A stretch of DNA of 13,150 nt, taken from contig DASTGO010000156.1 of the NCBI GenBank assembly GCA_035719045.1, positions 1 through 13,150 of the forward strand, read 5' to 3'. Positions 1 through 9,520 of this stretch are shown in pieces; within the stretch, counting starts at the first letter, position 1; every line of letters starts with the position of its first letter. The position numbers and the translations under genes are program-made. The stretch is from DASTGO01 sp035719045 (lineage in GTDB: Bacteria > Actinomycetota > Actinomycetes > Actinomycetales > Kineosporiaceae). Below the pieces are notes generated by a model that was not told the DNA's origin, did no database searches, and saw only the letters and a list, made by a program, of their open reading frames with translations.

Positions 1-1118
1 CGCAGCTGCTCGGCGCCCGGCCCGCCGTCACCGCGACGGCCGCCGGGGCGCTGGCGGCGCTGACGGCAGGTCTGACGGCCGCGCGTCCGGCCGGTCCCGG
101 GGACGGCGTGCGGGGTGAGCTGCGGCGGGTGGCCGGGGCCATCCACGGCGAGGCGGACCGGATGACCGGCAGCATCGAGCAGTTGTCCGCCGAGGCGAAC
201 TCCATCTCGTTCAACTCGATGATGCAGGCAGGTGCCTCGGAGTCGGCCCGGGACTCCCTCGCCGAGATCTCCACCAGCGTGACCCGGGTGGCCGAACTGG
301 CCGGGGAGACCGAGGCGCGGTCCCGGCGGGTCAGCGAACTGGCCGCCGAGGGCGAGGAACTGGCCCGCAGCGCCGTCGGGGAGATGGACCGGCTCGCCGC
401 CGCGATCGGCCGGATCGAGGAGCAGGTGACCCCGCTGGTCGAGCACGCCGGGGCGATCGGGGTCTCCGCCGAGCTGATCCGCCGGGTCGCCCGCCAGACC
501 AAGCTGCTCTCGCTCAACGCCACGATCGAGGCCGTCCGGGCAGGGGACCGGGGTTCCGGCTTCGCCGTGGTCGCGGAGGAGGTCCGCAAGCTGTCCGAGG
601 AGTCCTCCGCGGCCAGCCTGCAGATCGCCTCCGCGATCTCCCGGATCCAGGAGGGAACCTCGACCGTCGCCGCCGGGATCATCGACGCCGCCGAGGTGGC
701 CCACGCCGGGCTGGACCATGTCAGCCGGGCCTTCGAGCTGATGGCCCCGATCCGGCGCGAGGCCGACGGCACCCTGGAACGCAACGGCGAGGTGGTCGTG
801 GCGGTCGGCGCCGAGGTCGAGCTCGCCACCACCGCGGTGGACGCCGTCAACCAGGTCCTGGAAGTGGCCGGGCAGACCGACCTCGTGGTCAACCAGGCCC
901 TGGAGACCGCGCAGCGGATGTCCGAGGCCACCGACCGCATCCTGCACGTGGTGAGCCCGTGGACCTCTGCTCCCGCAACGGATCCGCTGCCGCAGGCGGA
1001 TCCCGGTGAGGGTTCCGGCGGCGGACCCGCTCCCACGGACCCGTTCGCCACGGACCCGTTCGCCACGGACCCGTTCGCCGGCGGCCATCCGATCGGCGGC
1101 AACGACCCCCACCCCTGA
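1..1118 (+). CDS. Methyl-accepting chemotaxis protein, C-terminal signalling part (5' end outside window)
   Basis: The reading frame is open from the first complete codon at position 3, so the gene starts upstream; the GTG at 108 is only an internal codon. About 371 residues are visible. The hairpin tip of an MCP signalling domain lies at about residues 165-195 of the visible part: QTKLLSLNATIEAVRAGD, then GSGFAVVAEEVRKL. This is the region that contacts CheA and CheW in chemoreceptors. The flanking sequence is long, helical and Ala/Glu-rich, as expected of the antiparallel coiled coil. No convincing transmembrane segment is visible, but the sensory N-terminus is missing. After the coiled coil comes a tail of about 50 residues rich in Pro, Asp and Gly, with three exact TDPFA units. 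It lacks the NWETF-type pentapeptide of enteric receptors. The hemerythrin gene follows 57 bp downstream on the same strand, so co-transcription is likely. The family call is firm; the ligand is unknown. Confidence 0.9.
   Translation, partial: QLLGARPAVTATAAGALAALTAGLTAARPAGPGDGVRGELRRVAGAIHGEADRMTGSIEQLSAEANSISFNSMMQAGASESARDSLAEISTSVTRVAELAGETEARSRRVSELAAEGEELARSAVGEMDRLAAAIGRIEEQVTPLVEHAGAIGVSAELIRRVARQTKLLSLNATIEAVRAGDRGSGFAVVAEEVRKLSEESSAASLQIASAISRIQEGTSTVAAGIIDAAEVAHAGLDHVSRAFELMAPIRREADGTLERNGEVVVAVGAEVELATTAVDAVNQVLEVAGQTDLVVNQALETAQRMSEATDRILHVVSPWTSAPATDPLPQADPGEGSGGGPAPTDPFATDPFATDPFAGGHPIGGNDPHP
1035..1079 (+). repeat. 15-bp tandem repeat, 3 exact copies, in the MCP tail
   Basis: The unit ACGGACCCGTTCGCC occurs at 1035-1049, 1050-1064 and 1065-1079 without mismatch. 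It is in frame and encodes TDPFA three times, close to the C-terminus of the chemoreceptor. Exact identity including third positions points to recent slippage expansion. Confidence 0.95.
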
Positions 1119-1175
1119 GGACGTGGGCGACGCGCAGGACCCGCACCCGCACGGCAACTCGGAAGGACGATCACC

Positions 1176-1592
1176 ATGGCACTGATGACCTGGGGCCCCA
1201 TGCTGCAGCTCGGCTACGGCGACATCGACCAGCAGCACAAGCGACTGGTCGAGATCGTCAACCAGCTGGACGACGCGATGCGGGCCGGACACGGCAGGGA
1301 TGTGCTGAACACCGTGCTCAACGAGCTGATCCGCTACACGGTCTACCACTTCGCCTTCGAGGAGAAGCTGATGGACCAGTACGGGATCAGCTCCGCCCCC
1401 GCGCACAAGGCCGAGCACAAGAAGCTGGTGGCCGACGTCAGCGCCTTCAAGTCGAAGTTCGACGCCGGATCCGCCTCGGTCACCACGGAGCTGATGACCT
1501 TCCTGCGGAACTGGCTGAGCAACCACATCCTCAAGACCGACAAGGCGCTCGCCAAGGAGCTGCTGGCCAAGGGCGCGAAGTCCGCGGCCTGA
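1176..1592 (+). CDS. Bacteriohemerythrin (single-domain diiron O2-binding protein)
   Basis: A 138-residue hemerythrin, the usual length for bacterial single-domain forms. All seven expected iron ligands are present: H21 (DQQHKRL), H58 and E62 (HFAFEE), H77 and H81 (HKAEH), H117 and D122 (NHILKTD). The short N-terminal element with W6 (TWGP) is also typical. There is no signal peptide or membrane segment, so it is cytoplasmic. Family members bind O2 reversibly at a non-heme diiron centre and serve in O2 storage, delivery or sensing. The ATG at 1176 is supported by GGAAGGA at 1161-1167 with an 8-nt spacer. It lies 57 bp after the chemoreceptor gene on the same strand, which suggests a role in O2-linked behaviour, though this is inference. 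It ends 27 bp before the convergent minus-strand gene, with no good terminator hairpin between them. Confidence 0.93.
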   Translation: MALMTWGPMLQLGYGDIDQQHKRLVEIVNQLDDAMRAGHGRDVLNTVLNELIRYTVYHFAFEEKLMDQYGISSAPAHKAEHKKLVADVSAFKSKFDAGSASVTTELMTFLRNWLSNHILKTDKALAKELLAKGAKSAA

Positions 1593-1619
1593 CCTTCTCC
1601 CGGGCCCGGCGGATGAAGC

Positions 1620-2756
1620 TCAGCCCCCGAGGACGAGAACCTTGATCGGTTCCTGGACCCCCACCGACAGGGCGAAGTTCTGCAGCCGCCGGGCCAGCAC
1701 CTCGCTGACCCGCTCACCCTTGCGGACCAGGACGAGCCCGGTGGTCGTGGTGACGTCCTGGTCGAGGACCATCCCGGGCTTGATCTGCGCGACCTTGACC
1801 TCTTCGGGGGTGCCCTTGGGGGTGAGCACCTGCGCGGCGTCGAGGACCGCGGCGATCAGCGGCTCGTCGAAGCGCCCGGACTCGTCCAGCCGGCGCCCGA
1901 TCTCGCGCAGCCCCAGGCCCACGTCGTAGCCGGCCAGGAAGGCGGACACCGCGGCGAAGCAGGCGTGGGCGCTGTCCTCCCGCGGGCCGGGGGTCAGCTC
2001 GTCGATGTCGCTGACCTGGCCGCCGATCCAGTCGGCGACCTCCTCCAGGCGGGGGATCCGGCCGAGCAGCTGCTGGGCGAGCTCCGGGTGGCCGAGGTAC
2101 ATCCGGCGGTCCTCCGGGGACAGCACGGCACCCTTCTCGACCTTCTCCAGCACGGGGGCCGGCACAGCGATGCAGCCGACCTGGCTGAGCATCGCCGCCA
2201 CGTGCAGCCGCCAGTCGTCGGCCAGGCCCATCGTCGAGGCCACCGTGGTGAGCAGCATCCGCACCCGGGCGGTCCGCCGGTAGGCCAGCGGGCTGGCCAG
2301 GGCCAGGGTCTCCACCAGGACGTCCACGGCGCCGGTCAGCGTGCTGCGCAGCAGCTCCCGCTCGGCGATGACCAGCTCATGCTGGCGCAGCCCCGCCTCC
2401 AGGGCGGTGGTGAGTGCGGCGGGCTCGATCGGCTTGGTGAGGAAGCGGAACAGGTCCGCGTTGTTGACGGCCGCGATCGTCGAGCTCAGGTCCGCCTGGC
2501 CGGACAGCACCATCCGGACCGCGTCCGGGGCGATCTCGCGGGCCCGGGCCAGGAACTCGGCCCCGTTCATCCCCGGCATCATCATGTCCGAGACGACGAC
2601 CCCGATCGGCTCCGGCTGGGTCAGGGAGTCCTGCAGGATCTGCAGGCCCTCCGGGCCGGAGGCCGCCGTCTCGATCGTGAACCTGCTGCGGAGGGTGCGC
2701 CGCAGGGCGTCCAGGATCCGCTGCTCGTCGTCCACCAGCAGCACGCGGTATCTCAC
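1620..2756 (-). CDS. Response regulator with degenerate HD-GYP-like output domain (RpfG-like architecture)
   Basis: A 378-residue protein. Residues 1-125 form a CheY-type receiver with acidic pocket D9/D10, phosphoacceptor D57 (VVSDMMMPGMNG), S85 and K108 (FLTKP). Residues 140-320 align by eye with an HD-GYP fold, but the metal site is lost. The HD pair of the usual LLHDIG reads LSQVG (S191, Q192), the HH(E) position reads IGGQ (244-247), and no GYP motif is seen. H223 (GHPEL) and the IPRLEEVADWI helix remain. Cyclic-di-GMP hydrolysis is therefore unlikely, and a protein-contact role is more plausible. The C-terminal part (323-378, IKPGMVLDQDV and VRKGERVSE) resembles the small beta module that often ends such regulators. 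The start is GTG at 2756 with GAGGGG (2766-2771) 9 nt upstream. It is transcribed divergently from the kinase operon. No cognate kinase is adjacent on its own strand, so it may take phosphate from the neighbouring kinases. Confidence 0.88.
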   Translation of the reverse strand: MRYRVLLVDDEQRILDALRRTLRSRFTIETAASGPEGLQILQDSLTQPEPIGVVVSDMMMPGMNGAEFLARAREIAPDAVRMVLSGQADLSSTIAAVNNADLFRFLTKPIEPAALTTALEAGLRQHELVIAERELLRSTLTGAVDVLVETLALASPLAYRRTARVRMLLTTVASTMGLADDWRLHVAAMLSQVGCIAVPAPVLEKVEKGAVLSPEDRRMYLGHPELAQQLLGRIPRLEEVADWIGGQVSDIDELTPGPREDSAHACFAAVSAFLAGYDVGLGLREIGRRLDESGRFDEPLIAAVLDAAQVLTPKGTPEEVKVAQIKPGMVLDQDVTTTTGLVLVRKGERVSEVLARRLQNFALSVGVQEPIKVLVLGG

Positions 2757-2905
2757 GTCAGGTCGCCCCTCACTGGTCTTCCGGCACCAGGGACGAAGGC
2801 ATGCCCGGTCCCGGTGGGCCGTGTCGCGGGCGAGGCCGTCCTGCGCCCCGACTCAACCCGAACACAGATCGTACCGACGATGTAGCACAGAGCCACCACA
2901 AACCC

Positions 2906-2947
2906 GCTGTGGGGTTGCCTGGGGGGGCTGTGGGGTTGTCTAGGGGG
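2906..2947. repeat. 21-bp tandem repeat, 2 copies, just upstream of the kinase operon
   Basis: GCTGTGGGGTTGCCTGGGGG(G) at 2906-2926 is followed directly by GCTGTGGGGTTGTCTAGGGG(G) at 2927-2947, with two mismatches in 21. The 21-bp period is two helical turns, so both copies face the same side of the DNA. The second copy runs into the Shine-Dalgarno sequence of the kinase gene. Confidence 0.85.
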
Positions 2948-2951
2948 AAGG
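2944..2951 (+). promoter_or_regulatory. Shine-Dalgarno site that sets the first kinase start at 2960
   Basis: GGGGAAGG lies 8 nt before the ATG at 2960. The frame stays open back to an ATG at 2801, but the 53 extra residues are Pro/Gly/Arg-rich, have no kinase-family character and cover the divergent control region. The internal start at 2960 is therefore preferred. Confidence 0.75.
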
Positions 2952-2959
2952 CAGGGTGG

Positions 2960-5130
<2,171 letters not shown>

Positions 5131-5134
<4 letters not shown>

Positions 5135-6339
5135 CCCGCAGCATCATCTTCGTCGACGACGAGGAGAACCTGCTGTCCGGTCTGCGCCGGCTGCTGCGGC
5201 ACAAGCGCGACCAGTGGGACATGCGGTTCGCCTCCAGCGGGGAGCAAGCCCTGCAGATGCTCGCCGAGCAGCCCGCCGACGTCATCGTCTCGGACATGAA
5301 GATGCCGCGGATGGACGGCGCCCAACTGCTCGGCGAGGTCCGCCGGCTGCACCCCCGGACCGCCCGGATGATCCTCTCCGGACACGCCGACCGGATGTCG
5401 ATCATCTCCGCGGTGGGGCCGACCCAGCAGTTCCTCGCCAAGCCCTGCGACACCGAGGTCCTCATCGACTCCATCGACCGGGTGCTGGCGATCCGCGACC
5501 TGGTCACCGACGAGGGGTTGCGCGAGCTGCTCGGCGGGGTGGAGTCCCTGCCCAAGCCGCCGCGGATCTATGAGGAGATGCTCGCGATCGCCTCCGACCC
5601 GGACTCCCGGCTGGAGGATGTGGTGCGGGTGATCGAGCAGGACCTGGCGACCAGCGCCGAGGTGCTGCACCTGGTCAACTCCTCCTTCTTCGGGCTGGCC
5701 GGCGCGGTGGACTCGGTGGCCCGGGCGGTCACGCTGCTGGGACTGGAGACGATCCAGGGACTGGCCCTGGCCGGGGCGATCTTCCGGGCGGAGGTGCCGC
5801 CGCCGGACGAGGTCGACTCGGGCCAGCTGTGCCTGCGCGGGCTGAAGGTCGCCGCCCGCTGCCGCCGGTACGCGGTGGCCGACGGGTGGCCGCCCTCCGC
5901 GGTCAACGATGCCTTCTTCGCCGGGCTGCTGTGCGAGATCGGGCTGCCGGTGCTGGACGCCGCACATCCGCATCCGTGGAGCGGACTGGCCCGCAGCGCC
6001 CTGGCCCAGAGCCCCCCGAAGGATCCGTGGCAGCTGGACGACGAGCAGCGGACCGCCTTCGGCTGCAGCATGACCCGGGCCACCGCCTACCTGCTGGGGC
6101 TGTGGGGATTCCCGGAGGCGGTGGTGGCAGCGATCGCCGACCAGCCCGCCGTTCTCGGCTCGCCGTCCGCCACGCCCGCCGCACAACTGCTCACGGTGGC
6201 GCGATGGCGGGCGCACCAGCCACAGGGCGGTGGCGCCCCGATCGAGTCGGGCGGATACGTGACCCCCGAGCGCCTGCGGCGCTGGGACGAGGCCGCCGAG
6301 GGACTGGACGACGAGGCCCTGCGGGTGGTCGGGGCATGA
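5131..6339 (+). CDS. Response regulator with HDOD output domain (regulator 1)
   Basis: A 402-residue protein. The receiver (about 1-118) has D9/D10, phosphoacceptor D55 (VSDMKMPRMDG), S83 (ILSGHAD) and K104 (LAKPC). The HDOD domain (about 135-335) starts at ESLPKPPRIYEEM and carries the family hallmark LVNSSFFGL, followed by VARAVTLLGLETIQGLAL. HDOD domains resemble HD phosphohydrolases but usually lack the metal site and act through protein contacts. Here the HD position reads GLLCEIG and no metal ligands are apparent. A C-terminal stretch of about 50 residues (GGYVTPERLRRWDE) has no function I recognise. The start is ATG 5131, inside the kinase 1 stop, with GGAGGAG at 5119-5125 and a 5-nt spacer. 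Its TGA overlaps the next kinase start by 4 nt. It probably receives phosphate from kinase 1 and relays it to an unknown partner. There is no DNA-binding domain. Confidence 0.93.
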
Positions 6340-8147
6340 GCGGGACGACCAAGGCAGTGCCCGGCGCCGTGCTCGACGGCGGTCCGCCCGACCCCGATGC
6401 GGAGGAATGGCGCGGCTTCACCGAGGCGATGGGCGTGCGGTTGTCCGGGGTGCTGTTGCAGGCCGCCCGGATGCTGGGCGACGGGCTGTTCGTCACCGAT
6501 GCCTCGGGCGGGATCATCTGGGCCAACCAGGCCTTCCTGCGGGTGACCGGCCGGCCGCTGGGTGAGGTGCTCGGGCGGCGCAGGTTCGAGTTGTCCCGGG
6601 GACCGGTGCTGGCCCAGCAGGAGCAGGTCGAGCAGGAGCTGAACGCGCTGCGCCCGGTGTCGGCGCAGTTCCCGCTGCGCGACGGCAAGGGCGTCACGCG
6701 CTGGATCGCCCTGTCGGCGTTCCCGTACGCCGCCGCCGACGGTCGCCCCGGCGGGCTGGTCGGTGTCGAGCGGGACCTGACCGAGTGGCGGGAGGAGGTC
6801 CGCCATCGCAATCAGGCGTTGCGCCGGGCCGAATCCCTGATGGTGGCCCTGGAACATGAGCGGCGGCTGCTGGCCATGGTGCTCGCCGCGGTCCCGCACG
6901 TGGTGTGGTGGAAGGGAGCCGACCTGCGCTACACCGGCTGCAACGAGGCGTATCTGCGGCTGCGCGGGCTCGCCGAACAGCTCGACCTGATCGGGCGCAC
7001 CGAGGGCGAGCTCGGCCTGGAGGACGGGCTGGGCGAGCGGCTGGCCGGGATGGAGCGGTCCGCCCTGGAGTCCGGGCAGGCCGTCGTGGACGTCAAGATC
7101 ACCCTGGAGAACCCGGCCCGGACCTTCCAGTTCAACGTCCAGCCCTACCTGGACGCCGGGCAGCCCGCGGGCGTGGTCGGGATCGGGGCTGACGTCAGCC
7201 ACGCCACCGAACTGGAACGCCAGCTCGCGCAGGCCAACCGGCTGGAGGCGATCGGTCAGCTCGCCAGCGGGATCGCCCACGAGATCAACACCCCCGTCCA
7301 GTACGCCTCCGACAACACCCGGTTCGTCGCCGAGACGATGGCCTCCGTGCTGGCCGCGCTGAAGGAGCTGGACGCGCTGGTGCGCAACGGATCCCAGCCG
7401 GTGCAGGGCAAGGACGGCCTGTCCTGTCCGGGTGCGGGGGCGACCGCCACCGGTCCGGGCCTGCCGCCCTGCGAGGCGGGGGAGCGGGTGGCCGAGCTGC
7501 TGCAGTCCCTGGATCTGCCCTTCGTCGCCGACGAGGTGCCCGGTGCGCTCACCCAGTCCCTGGAGGGGCTGGAGCGGGTTACCCAGATCGTGCGGGCGAT
7601 GAAGGAGTTCTCCCACCCCGGCCAGGGCCGGGCCCCGGCAGACCTCAACCGGCTGGTCACCTCGACGGTTCAGGTGTCGCGCAACGAGTGGAAGTACGTG
7701 GCCCGGCTCGACATGGAGCTCGACCCCGGGCTGGGCCCGGTGTCCTGCTTCGAGGGCGACCTCAAGCAGGTCGTGCTCAACATCATCGTCAATGCCGCCC
7801 ATGCGGTCGAGGAGCGGCGCCGGCGCGAACACCTGGAACGCCTGGGCCGGATCACGGTGGCCACCCGGCGGGCCGGGGGCGAGGCCCGGATCACCATCAG
7901 CGACGACGGGATCGGCATGGACGAGGCGACGATGAGCCGGGTGTTCGACCCGTTCTTCACCACCAAGGAAGTCGGCAAGGGCACCGGGCAGGGACTGACC
8001 CTGGCCCGCAGTGCCGTCAAGAAGCACGGCGGACGGATCGAGGTCAGCTCGCAACCCGGTGAGGGGTCGAGCTTCTCGATCATCCTGCCGGTACTGGATC
8101 CCGGGCCGGGTGACCTGCCCGTCAAGGAACAGGAGGCCGGACGGTGA
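6336..8147 (+). CDS. Soluble PAS-PAS sensor histidine kinase (kinase 2 of the duplicated module)
   Basis: A 603-residue cytoplasmic kinase, paralogous to the one at 2960-5134 but lacking its first PAS domain. PAS A is at about 36-150 (LFVTDASGGIIWANQAFL to VERDLTEWREE). A coiled coil follows, then PAS B at about 178-290 (VVWWKGADLRYTGCNEAY). Core motifs: H315 in GIAHEINTPVQY, N486 in LNIIVNAAHA, DDGIGMD at 523-529, FDPFFTTKEVGKG, and GTGQGLTLA. The H-to-N distance is 171 residues, 24 more than in kinase 1. The insert is Gly/Pro-rich and contains C364 and C379. The frame is open further upstream, but ATG 6336 in an ATGA overlap with the preceding stop is the sensible start. Upstream sequence in this frame is out-of-frame HDOD coding sequence. 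No strong ribosome site precedes it, so expression probably depends on translational coupling to regulator 1. It ends in a GTGA overlap with the second HDOD gene. Confidence 0.92.
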   Translation: MSGTTKAVPGAVLDGGPPDPDAEEWRGFTEAMGVRLSGVLLQAARMLGDGLFVTDASGGIIWANQAFLRVTGRPLGEVLGRRRFELSRGPVLAQQEQVEQELNALRPVSAQFPLRDGKGVTRWIALSAFPYAAADGRPGGLVGVERDLTEWREEVRHRNQALRRAESLMVALEHERRLLAMVLAAVPHVVWWKGADLRYTGCNEAYLRLRGLAEQLDLIGRTEGELGLEDGLGERLAGMERSALESGQAVVDVKITLENPARTFQFNVQPYLDAGQPAGVVGIGADVSHATELERQLAQANRLEAIGQLASGIAHEINTPVQYASDNTRFVAETMASVLAALKELDALVRNGSQPVQGKDGLSCPGAGATATGPGLPPCEAGERVAELLQSLDLPFVADEVPGALTQSLEGLERVTQIVRAMKEFSHPGQGRAPADLNRLVTSTVQVSRNEWKYVARLDMELDPGLGPVSCFEGDLKQVVLNIIVNAAHAVEERRRREHLERLGRITVATRRAGGEARITISDDGIGMDEATMSRVFDPFFTTKEVGKGTGQGLTLARSAVKKHGGRIEVSSQPGEGSSFSIILPVLDPGPGDLPVKEQEAGR

Positions 8148-9451
8148 GCCGACGCGTCATGTTCGTCGACGACGAGCCGCATCTGCTCGCCGGACTGCGC
8201 CGCGGCCTGCGGATGAAGCGGCGGGACTGGGAGCTGTTCTTCGCCGGGGGCGGCGAGGAGGCCCTGGCCATGCTGGCCGAGGCACCGGTCGACATCGTGG
8301 TGTCCGACATGCGGATGCCCGGGATGGACGGCGGGCAGTTGCTCGCCGTGGTCCGGGCCCGCTATCCCGCCACGGCGCGGATGATCCTGTCCGGCCATGC
8401 CGACCGGGCCTCGATCATCTCCGCAGTCGGCCCGACCCAGCAGTACCTGGCCAAGCCGTGCGACATCGACGTGCTGGTCGCGGCCATCGAGCGGGTGCTC
8501 GCGGTGCGCGAACTGGTCACCGACGAGTCCCTGCGGGACCTGCTGGGCGGGGTGGAGTCGCTGCCGAAGCCGCCGCAGGTCTACGACGAGATGATGGCGA
8601 TCTCCGCCGACCCCGACTGCAGCCTGGGCGACGTGGTCGAGGTCATCGAGCGCGACCTGTCCACCAGCGCCGAGGTGCTGCGGCTGGTGAACTCCTCCTT
8701 CTTCGGCCTGCCGGTCAAGGTCGAGTCCGTGGCGCGGGCGGTGAGCCTGCTGGGGCTGGAGACCATCCAGGGCCTGGCCGTGGCGGGCGCGGTGTTCCGC
8801 AGCGGCGGCACCCCGCCGCCGGGCCTGGACCCCGGGCGGATGTGCCGGGAGGGGCTGCAGATCGGCATGCTCTGCAAGCGGTTCGCGATCGCTGAGAGCT
8901 GGCCGCGGGACGCCGTCAACGACGCCTTCTTCGCCGGCCTGCTGCACCGGGTCTCCATGCCGCTGGTGGCCCGGGCCCACCTCGGGCAGTGGAACAAGGT
9001 CCGCGCCGCCGCGCCGGCCGACCCGTGGCAGGCCTGCGAGACGGAGATGGAGCACTTCGGGGCCAGCGGCACCCGGGCGACGGCGTACCTGTTGGGGCTG
9101 TGGGGGTTCAGTGAGACCGTGGTCGCGGCGATCGCCGACCAGCCGGCCACCCTCACCGACCTGACCGCCACCCCGGCCGCCCAACTGCTGACACTGGCGC
9201 GCTGGCGGGCGATGGCACCGTCGGCGCCGCTGCCGGACACCCCGGTGGAGGACGGCTACCTGACCCGGGAGCGCCTGGACCGCTGGCGGTCGATCTGCGA
9301 GGAGGCGCCCGACGGCGAGGAGGCGCCCGACGGCGAGGAGGACGAGGAGGAGGGCGACGCCGAGGAGGAGGATCCGCAGACACCGCAGGTCCCCACCCAG
9401 CGCGGCGCGTCCCCCGGGCACGTCCCGGATCCGCACCCGCTGAGGCCGTAG
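8144..9451 (+). CDS. Response regulator with HDOD output domain and acidic tail (regulator 2)
   Basis: A 435-residue paralogue of the product of 5131-6339, with the same receiver residues: D9/D10, D55 (VSDMRMPGMDG), S83 and K104 (LAKPC). HDOD covers about 135-335 (ESLPKPPQVYDEM, LVNSSFFGL, LLGLETIQGLAV, then AYLLGLWGF). The HD position reads GLLHRVS, which keeps His but loses Asp and the glycine, so catalysis is not expected. After the shared C-terminal segment (GYLTRERLDRWRS) comes a strongly acidic stretch of about 25 residues built on EEAPDG repeats, then a Pro-rich end. Regulator 1 lacks this tail. The start is GTG 8144, overlapping the kinase 2 TGA, with AGGAGG at 8131-8136 and a 7-nt spacer. 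It is the last gene of the operon, and a strong hairpin lies 27 bp after its stop. Kinase 2 is the likely partner; cross-talk with kinase 1 is possible given the paralogy. Confidence 0.93.
   Translation: MSRRVMFVDDEPHLLAGLRRGLRMKRRDWELFFAGGGEEALAMLAEAPVDIVVSDMRMPGMDGGQLLAVVRARYPATARMILSGHADRASIISAVGPTQQYLAKPCDIDVLVAAIERVLAVRELVTDESLRDLLGGVESLPKPPQVYDEMMAISADPDCSLGDVVEVIERDLSTSAEVLRLVNSSFFGLPVKVESVARAVSLLGLETIQGLAVAGAVFRSGGTPPPGLDPGRMCREGLQIGMLCKRFAIAESWPRDAVNDAFFAGLLHRVSMPLVARAHLGQWNKVRAAAPADPWQACETEMEHFGASGTRATAYLLGLWGFSETVVAAIADQPATLTDLTATPAAQLLTLARWRAMAPSAPLPDTPVEDGYLTRERLDRWRSICEEAPDGEEAPDGEEDEEEGDAEEEDPQTPQVPTQRGASPGHVPDPHPLRP
9299..9334 (+). repeat. 18-bp tandem repeat, 2 exact copies, in the regulator 2 tail
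   Basis: GAGGAGGCGCCCGACGGC occurs at 9299-9316 and again at 9317-9334, followed by a partial third GAGGAG. It is in frame and encodes EEAPDG twice, at the start of the acidic tail. Confidence 0.92.
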
Positions 9452-9465
9452 CCCGCTGAGGCCGT
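9436..9465. repeat. 14-bp direct repeat spanning the regulator 2 stop codon
   Basis: CCCGCTGAGGCCGT occurs at 9436-9449 and 9452-9465, a period of 16 bp. The first copy ends at the T of the TAG stop (9449-9451). The GAGGCCG element recurs at 9478 as the start of the terminator stem, so the terminator region may have grown by local duplication. Confidence 0.75.
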
Positions 9466-9477
9466 CGCACAGGCGTC

Positions 9478-9511
9478 GAGGCCGCCACCCCGGGTCCGGG
9501 GTGGCGGCCTC
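9478..9511. terminator. Strong hairpin between convergent transcripts, probable bidirectional terminator
   Basis: The left arm GAGGCCGCCACCCCG (9478-9492), the 4-nt loop GGTC and the right arm CGGGGTGGCGGCCTC (9497-9511) pair perfectly over 15 bp. It lies 26 bp after the regulator 2 stop and 9 bp after the glgB stop on the other strand, so it can serve both. There is no T-run on either side, which is common in high-GC actinobacteria. Confidence 0.88.
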
Positions 9512-9520
9512 AGGGCGGGA

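Larger units (their letters stand above)
2757..2959. promoter_or_regulatory. Divergent intergenic control region between the HD-GYP-like regulator and the kinase operon
   Basis: This is the only long gap in the left two thirds once the first kinase start is placed at 2960. It must carry promoters for both directions. Its middle (about 2850-2905) is visibly less GC-rich than the flanking genes. It holds a 21-bp tandem repeat at 2906-2947 and a short inverted repeat AACCC/GGGTT (2901-2905 and 2912-2916). A weak resemblance to a motility sigma-factor promoter on the plus strand is TCAA (2853-2856), 16 nt, ACCGACGA (2873-2880). I cannot place -10/-35 elements with confidence. Confidence 0.55.

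Noticed and set aside
1593..1619. GC palindrome CCGGGCCCGG at 1600-1609 as a terminator between hemerythrin and the HD-GYP-like gene
   Set aside because: The palindrome has no room for a loop and the stem would be very short.
2801..2959. N-terminal extension of kinase 1 from the ATG at 2801
   Set aside because: No family character, no good ribosome site, and it would cover the divergent promoter region; the start at 2960 has a strong Shine-Dalgarno sequence.
2953..2959. Reading the G-rich run 2920-2960 as a G-quadruplex
   Set aside because: The runs have suitable G tracts, but they are explained by the two 21-bp repeats plus the ribosome site. G-rich runs are frequent at this GC content, so I do not claim a quadruplex.
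6087..8054. 655-residue minus-strand open frame opposite kinase 2
   Set aside because: Same kind of shadow; the plus strand carries intact kinase motifs and a coupled start.
7670..9436. 588-residue minus-strand open frame opposite regulator 2
   Set aside because: Composition-driven shadow with no recognisable motif; the plus strand encodes the receiver-HDOD protein.
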